Position numbers and translations under genes: made by a program
Shown: piece after piece, positions 6,175 through 13,268 of the stretch
Position numbering within the stretch: position 1 is the first letter of the stretch
Layout: every line of letters begins with the position of its first letter
From: Alphaproteobacteria bacterium
Lineage (GTDB): Bacteria; Pseudomonadota; Alphaproteobacteria; Sphingomonadales; Sphingomonadaceae
NCBI GenBank assembly: GCA_005882415.1
Contig: VBAE01000144.1
Coordinates: 1-13,268 of the forward strand
DNA length: 13,268 bases
Reading direction: 5' to 3'
Notes under the pieces: model-generated
What the model was told of the DNA's origin: nothing
Database searches by the model: none
What the model saw: only the letters and a program-made list of their open reading frames with translations

Positions 6175-6851
6175 TCAGAAGCTGGCGCCGACCGACAGCA
6201 CCAGCCCCGCGTCGACATTGCGGAAATCGCCGAGATCAATGTCGACATAGGCAAGGCCGAGCTCTATCGGGCCTCTGCTCGCCTCGACGCCCACAGACCA
6301 TTCGAGCCCTTCACAGTCAGCGGAAGGCCGGGGACGGGGGCGGAGAGGCCGGTCCAGACGTAGAGATTGTCCTTCTTGCCGGTCGAATCCTGCGACGGCG
6401 CCCAGGCGACGCCTGCGGTGCCGCTGACCGGGCCCAATTGCTGGGTGATGGCGACCTTGGGCTCGAAGTAATCGGAATCGCCCGCCACGGCGCTGTCGCC
6501 GCCGGGATAGGTGTAATAGGTGAAGCCGACGTCCAGCGAGGTGCCGGGGCGGAGGTCGTGGCGCCAGCCGCCGTAGAGGTCGAACTCGACGTCGCCGTAG
6601 AGCGGCGTGTCGTCGAGCGAGGAGCCCCAGACGCCCGCATAGAAGCCGCTCTTGTGGCCGAGCTCGAGCGAGCCCTGGAGGGCGATCCCTTCGTCCGAGA
6701 GCGAGATGCCGCGGTAGCGATAGTCGCTGACCAAAGTGGGGCCTCCGCTGAGGGTGAAGCCCTGGCCGATGTCGGCGGCCATGGCCGGAGTGGGGGCCGG
6801 AGTGGTGGCCGCGATGGCGAGCAGAGCCGCGCCGATGATCCTGAACCGCAT
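6175..6851 (-). pseudogene. TorF-like outer-membrane porin, frameshifted near the 3' end
   Basis: From ATG 6851 (AGGGGGA ribosome site) the frame gives a signal peptide (hydrophobic to Ala25, AMA|AD). It continues with the start of a small beta-barrel: ADIGQGFTLSGGPTLVSDYRYRGISLSD and alternating strands (FYAGVWGSS, VEFDLYGGWRH, VGFTYYTYPGG). This is the TorF family of putative porins often found beside amt in alphaproteobacteria. After residue 180 (LTVKGS) the frame changes and stops at 6264. The missing end continues in another frame from 6303 to TGA 6175, as EWSVGVEASRGPIELG to the final GASF. That ending has the C-terminal Phe expected of outer-membrane barrels. Bases are missing at about 6303-6311 (3n+1 if a deletion). 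The short 195-residue product would lack its last strands. A sequencing error remains possible. Confidence 0.75.
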
Positions 6852-6924
6852 TGAGACTTCCCCCTGTTATAGAATGTAAGCCTCTCCGGTGCCGCTCCCG
6901 CTCTTCGGCGGGATGGCGGCCGCT

Positions 6925-8361
6925 TCAGAAATTGTAAGCGCGCTCGCCATGGTCGGAGATGTCGAGCCCTTCGCGCTCGGCGTCCGAGCCGACCCGCAGG
7001 CCCAGGCTGTACTTGACCGCGGCGAAGCAGATCGCCGAGCCCACCGCCGACCAGGCGATGGCGACCGCGACCGCTTCGGCCTGGATCAGAGTCTGCGAAG
7101 CGATCGAATAGCCGTCCTTGCCGAAGCCGCCGAGCACGGGCGCGGTGACGATGCCGGTGCCGATCGAGCCGATGATGCCGCCGATGCCGTGGATTCCGAA
7201 CACGTCGAGGCTGTCGTCGAGCTTCAGCCGGTGCTTCACCGTGCCGACGAACCAGTAGCAGACCAGGGCCGCGGCGACCCCGAGCCCGATCGCGCCGATC
7301 ACGCCTGAGGTGCCGGCGGCCGGCGTGATGGCGACGAGGCCGGCGACCGCGCCCGAGGCGCCGCCGAGCAGCGAGGGCTTGCCCGAGACCAGCCGCTCGG
7401 CCGCCATCCAGGCGAGCACCCCGGCGGCGGGGGCGACGAAGGTGTTGATCATCGCGATCGCTGCCCCGCCGGTGGCTTCGAGGTTGGACCCGGCGTTGAA
7501 GCCGAACCAGCCGACCCAGAGCAGGCCCGCGCCGATCAGCGTCGAGACGAGCGAGTGGGGCGGCATTGCGTCCTTGAGGAAGCCGATCCTTTTGCCGGCG
7601 AAGAACACGCCGACCAGGCCCGCCACACCGGCGTTGATGTGGACGACGGTGCCGCCCGCGAAATCGAGGGCGCCCCAGCCGAAGATCAGGCCGTCGGACG
7701 CCCAGACCATATGCGCGATGGGCGCATAGACGATTGTCAGCCACAGCACGGTAAAGGCGATGACCGCGGAGAATTTCACCCGCTCGACGATCGAGCCGAT
7801 GACGAGGGCGGCAGTGATCGCCGCGAAGGTCATCTGGAAGGCGACGAAGACCAGCTCGGGGATGCCGACGCCGGCGCTGAAGGTGGCGGAAAGGGTGTCG
7901 CCCTTGATTCCCGAAAGGAAGAGCTTCGACGTGCCGCCGAGATATTTGGAGCCCGCATCGAAGGCGAGGGAATAGGCCCAGAGCACCCAGACCAGGATCG
8001 CCACCGCGGTGATCCCGAGCACCTGGCTCAGCACCGAGAGCATGTTCTTGGTCCTGACCAGCCCGCCGTAGAAGAGGGCGAGGCCGGGCAGGATCATCAG
8101 CAGGACGAGCACGGTTGCGGTGAGCATCCAGGCCGTGTCGCCCTTGTCCGCGACGAGCGCCGGGGCCTGGGCCGAGGCGGCGGCCGGGAGTGCCAGGAGG
8201 GTTAGGGCGGCGGTTTTAAGGAACGTGGGTAAGAACCTCGTCACCCCGGACTTGATCCGGGGTCCATGAACACAGGTCCATGAGAACTGGACTCGAACCG
8301 TGTTCATGGATGCCGGATCAAGTCCGGCATGACGATCTTGGGACGGGCAGTTGGAAGCCAT
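6925..8361 (-). CDS. amt: Ammonium transporter (Amt/MEP/Rh family)
   Basis: The 478-codon gene encodes an inner-membrane ammonium channel, normally a trimer with about 11 helices per subunit. Seen are LALFYGGLVRTKN (95-106), the recruitment Asp233 in ALDFAGG, and the pore twin histidines His241 (VVHINAG) and His391 (FGIHGIGG). Also seen are WFGFNAGS (285-292) and the conserved cytoplasmic tail EREGLDISDHGE through which GlnK acts. A signal peptide ends near Ala64 (LLALPAAASA). ATG 8361 has AGGGGGA before it. Residues 10-41 come from an inserted palindromic element (8239-8334), so the N-terminus is abnormal, and GTG 8244 or ATG 8307 inside the element could serve instead. It follows glnK by 148 bp and precedes torF. 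The function is secure; the start is less so. Confidence 0.94.
   Translation of the reverse strand: MASNCPSQDRHAGLDPASMNTVRVQFSWTCVHGPRIKSGVTRFLPTFLKTAALTLLALPAAASAQAPALVADKGDTAWMLTATVLVLLMILPGLALFYGGLVRTKNMLSVLSQVLGITAVAILVWVLWAYSLAFDAGSKYLGGTSKLFLSGIKGDTLSATFSAGVGIPELVFVAFQMTFAAITAALVIGSIVERVKFSAVIAFTVLWLTIVYAPIAHMVWASDGLIFGWGALDFAGGTVVHINAGVAGLVGVFFAGKRIGFLKDAMPPHSLVSTLIGAGLLWVGWFGFNAGSNLEATGGAAIAMINTFVAPAAGVLAWMAAERLVSGKPSLLGGASGAVAGLVAITPAAGTSGVIGAIGLGVAAALVCYWFVGTVKHRLKLDDSLDVFGIHGIGGIIGSIGTGIVTAPVLGGFGKDGYSIASQTLIQAEAVAVAIAWSAVGSAICFAAVKYSLGLRVGSDAEREGLDISDHGERAYNF
8239..8334. repeat. Nested palindromic element inserted in frame in amt
   Basis: Two 35-bp inverted arms (8239-8273 and 8300-8334) match at 31 positions around a 26-bp loop. 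Each arm holds its own hairpin around CCGGACTTGATCCGG. The element is 96 bp, a multiple of three, and has no stop in the amt frame, where it encodes residues 10-41 including RHAGLDPASM. A truncated copy lies at 8415-8486. Repeats with the core CCGGACTTGATCCGG are familiar from many alphaproteobacterial genomes. Confidence 0.88.
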
Positions 8362-8414
8362 TCCTATTCCCCCTGAGACTGGCGGGCTGAGGGCCCGTAC
8401 ATTCGGATTTTAAT

Positions 8415-8486
8415 CGTCACCCCGGACTTGATCCGGGGTCCATGAACACAGGTCGGCGAGAACTGACTCGAACTGTGTTCATGACG
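8415..8486. repeat. Second copy of the palindromic element, right arm deleted
   Basis: The left arm (8415-8449) is identical over 35 bp to the copy in amt. The loop is similar (GAGAACTG-ACTCGAAC). The right arm keeps GTGTTCATG and then jumps to ACG, losing about 23 bp. The loss ends at CATG on both sides, as expected for slippage between short direct repeats. It lies between glnK and amt and is non-coding. Confidence 0.85.
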
Positions 8487-8509
8487 GCCTGAGTTTCCGT
8501 CGCGCACCG

Positions 8510-8848
8510 CTACAGCGCCGAATCGTCGGTTTCGCCGGTGCGGATGCGGACGGCTTGTTCGAGGTCGAGGACGAAGAGCTTGCCGTCGCCGATCGTGCCG
8601 GTCTGGGCCGTGTGCTGGATCGTCTCGAGGACGGTGGGGGCCAGGCCCTCCGGCACCGCGATTTCGAGGCGGACCTTGGGGATCAGGCTGGTCGTATATT
8701 CGGCCCCCCGGTAGATCTCGGTCTGGCCCTTTTGCCGGCCGAAGCCGCGCACTTCCGACACCGTCATGCCCTGCACGCCGACCGCCGAGAGCGCGTCCCT
8801 CACCTCGTCGAGCTTATACGGTTTGATGATCGCGATGATCAGCTTCAT
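8510..8848 (-). CDS. glnK: P-II nitrogen regulatory protein GlnK
   Basis: The 112-residue product is a trimeric P-II signal protein. It reads 2-oxoglutarate, ATP/ADP and uridylylation and controls targets such as the Amt channel by plugging it when nitrogen is plentiful. The T-loop holds the uridylylation site Tyr51 in YRGAEY (46-51), and the nucleotide-site signature TGTIGDGKLFV lies near residues 83-93. MKLIIAIIKPYKLDEVRDAL is the standard N-terminus. ATG 8848 is preceded by AAGGGGGGCGGC; the in-frame ATG at 8887 would add 13 unusual residues and is rejected. It is adjacent to amt, which is the pattern expected of glnK rather than glnB. It is divergent from gltB. Confidence 0.95.
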   Translation of the reverse strand: MKLIIAIIKPYKLDEVRDALSAVGVQGMTVSEVRGFGRQKGQTEIYRGAEYTTSLIPKVRLEIAVPEGLAPTVLETIQHTAQTGTIGDGKLFVLDLEQAVRIRTGETDDSAL

Positions 8849-8919
8849 GCCGCCCCCCTTCGCTGCTTCATGCTGCATCGCACACAAAATTTCGGAGGGT
8901 CAACGAACGGTGAGATTCT

Positions 8920-8934
8920 CACGTAATCTACGTG
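8920..8934. promoter_or_regulatory. Perfect palindrome in the glnK-gltB divergent control region
   Basis: CACGTA, ATC, TACGTG form a perfect 6-bp inverted repeat with a 3-bp centre. It lies 71 bp before the glnK start and 112 bp before the gltB start, overlapping the proposed glnK -10 and abutting the proposed gltB -35. It is probably a regulator binding site; the regulator is unknown. I see no NtrC box and no sigma-54 GG/GC promoter in the region. Confidence 0.45.
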
Positions 8935-8952
8935 GTTTGGCTGTATTTCCAA
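8925..8952 (-). promoter_or_regulatory. Candidate sigma-70-type promoter for glnK
   Basis: On the minus strand TTGGAA (8952-8947) and TAGATT (8930-8925) are separated by 16 bp, each matching four of six consensus positions. The -10 lies inside the CACGTA palindrome. It is weak evidence, given only as the best pair seen. Confidence 0.25.
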
Positions 8953-8966
8953 TGGCTTACGTTAAT
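8937..8966 (+). promoter_or_regulatory. Candidate sigma-70-type promoter for gltB
   Basis: TTGGCT (8937-8942) and GTTAAT (8961-8966) are 18 bp apart in the only AT-rich stretch ahead of gltB. The match is partial. If correct, transcription would start close to 8973, at the hairpin described next. Confidence 0.25.
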
Positions 8967-8968
8967 TT

Positions 8969-8997
8969 TTGTGCAGGTGCGAGAAGCGCTTGCACAA
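8969..8997 (+). ncRNA. Potential leader hairpin of gltB mRNA
   Basis: TTGTGCAGGTGC (8969-8980) and GCGCTTGCACAA (8986-8997) surround the loop GAGAA. In RNA from the plus strand all 12 positions pair, two of them as G-U. On the opposite strand those two would be A-C mismatches. It ends 49 nt before ATG 9047 and has no T-run after it, so it is not an intrinsic terminator. It could be a cis-acting RNA structure or a protein-binding dyad. Confidence 0.4.
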
Positions 8998-9046
8998 CGA
9001 AGCCATGTGCGACACTCTGTCGCCTCACCCGAGCAGGCGAGGCGCG

Positions 9047-13268
<4,222 letters not shown>

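Noticed and set aside
6852..6924. Small gene between amt and torF
   Set aside because: The 73-bp gap shows only the torF ribosome site and no open frame with a start and coding character.
8849..9046. Sigma-54 promoter or NtrC site before glnK
   Set aside because: I looked for TGGCAC-N5-TTGC and TGCACY-N5-GGTGCA on both strands and found no acceptable match; the TTGTGCA/TGCACAA pair has the wrong half-site order and spacing.

Overview
The window is GC-rich, densely coding bacterial DNA. It looks like an alphaproteobacterium, probably a sphingomonad. The evidence is the glnK-amt-torF gene set, an alphaproteobacterial-style ArgG and GltB, and two families of palindromic intergenic repeats of the kind common in sphingomonads. 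This placement is inference from pattern recognition, not from a search.

Layout. At the left edge is the C-terminal end of an IS110-family transposase (+ strand). It runs into half of a palindromic repeat next to the end of argG. From about 6.2 kb down to 0.26 kb on the minus strand lies an arginine biosynthesis operon in the order argC-argJ-argB-argF-argR-argG. A perfect 14-bp ARG-box-like palindrome sits just ahead of argC. argJ/argB and argB/argF overlap by 4 bp. The argC-argJ and argF-argR gaps are each filled almost exactly by one ~130-bp composite palindromic repeat, and the downstream edge of each repeat supplies the Shine-Dalgarno sequence of the next gene. argD and argH are absent. 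The gene order, and the look of ArgC, ArgJ, ArgB, ArgF and ArgR, recall the actinobacterial argCJBDFRGH cluster, while ArgG looks alphaproteobacterial.

From 8.85 kb down to 6.2 kb on the minus strand is an ammonium-uptake unit: glnK (P-II signal protein), amt (ammonium channel) and a TorF-like outer-membrane protein gene whose 3' part is frameshifted. amt carries a 96-bp nested palindromic element inserted in frame near its 5' end, giving 32 extra codons before the signal peptide. A second, partly deleted copy lies between glnK and amt.

Divergent from glnK, on the plus strand, is gltB (glutamate synthase large subunit). It is intact for 1407 codons and runs off the right edge. The ~200-bp divergent control region holds a perfect CACGTA/TACGTG palindrome and a strong potential RNA hairpin in the gltB leader.

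Together the genes take up and sense ammonium (Amt, GlnK), fix it into glutamate (GltB) and carry glutamate to argininosuccinate through the acetylated ornithine cycle, with ArgR as likely feedback repressor. I see no wholly new multi-gene system. The unusual content is the repeats and how they have become embedded in coding and translation-initiation sequences.
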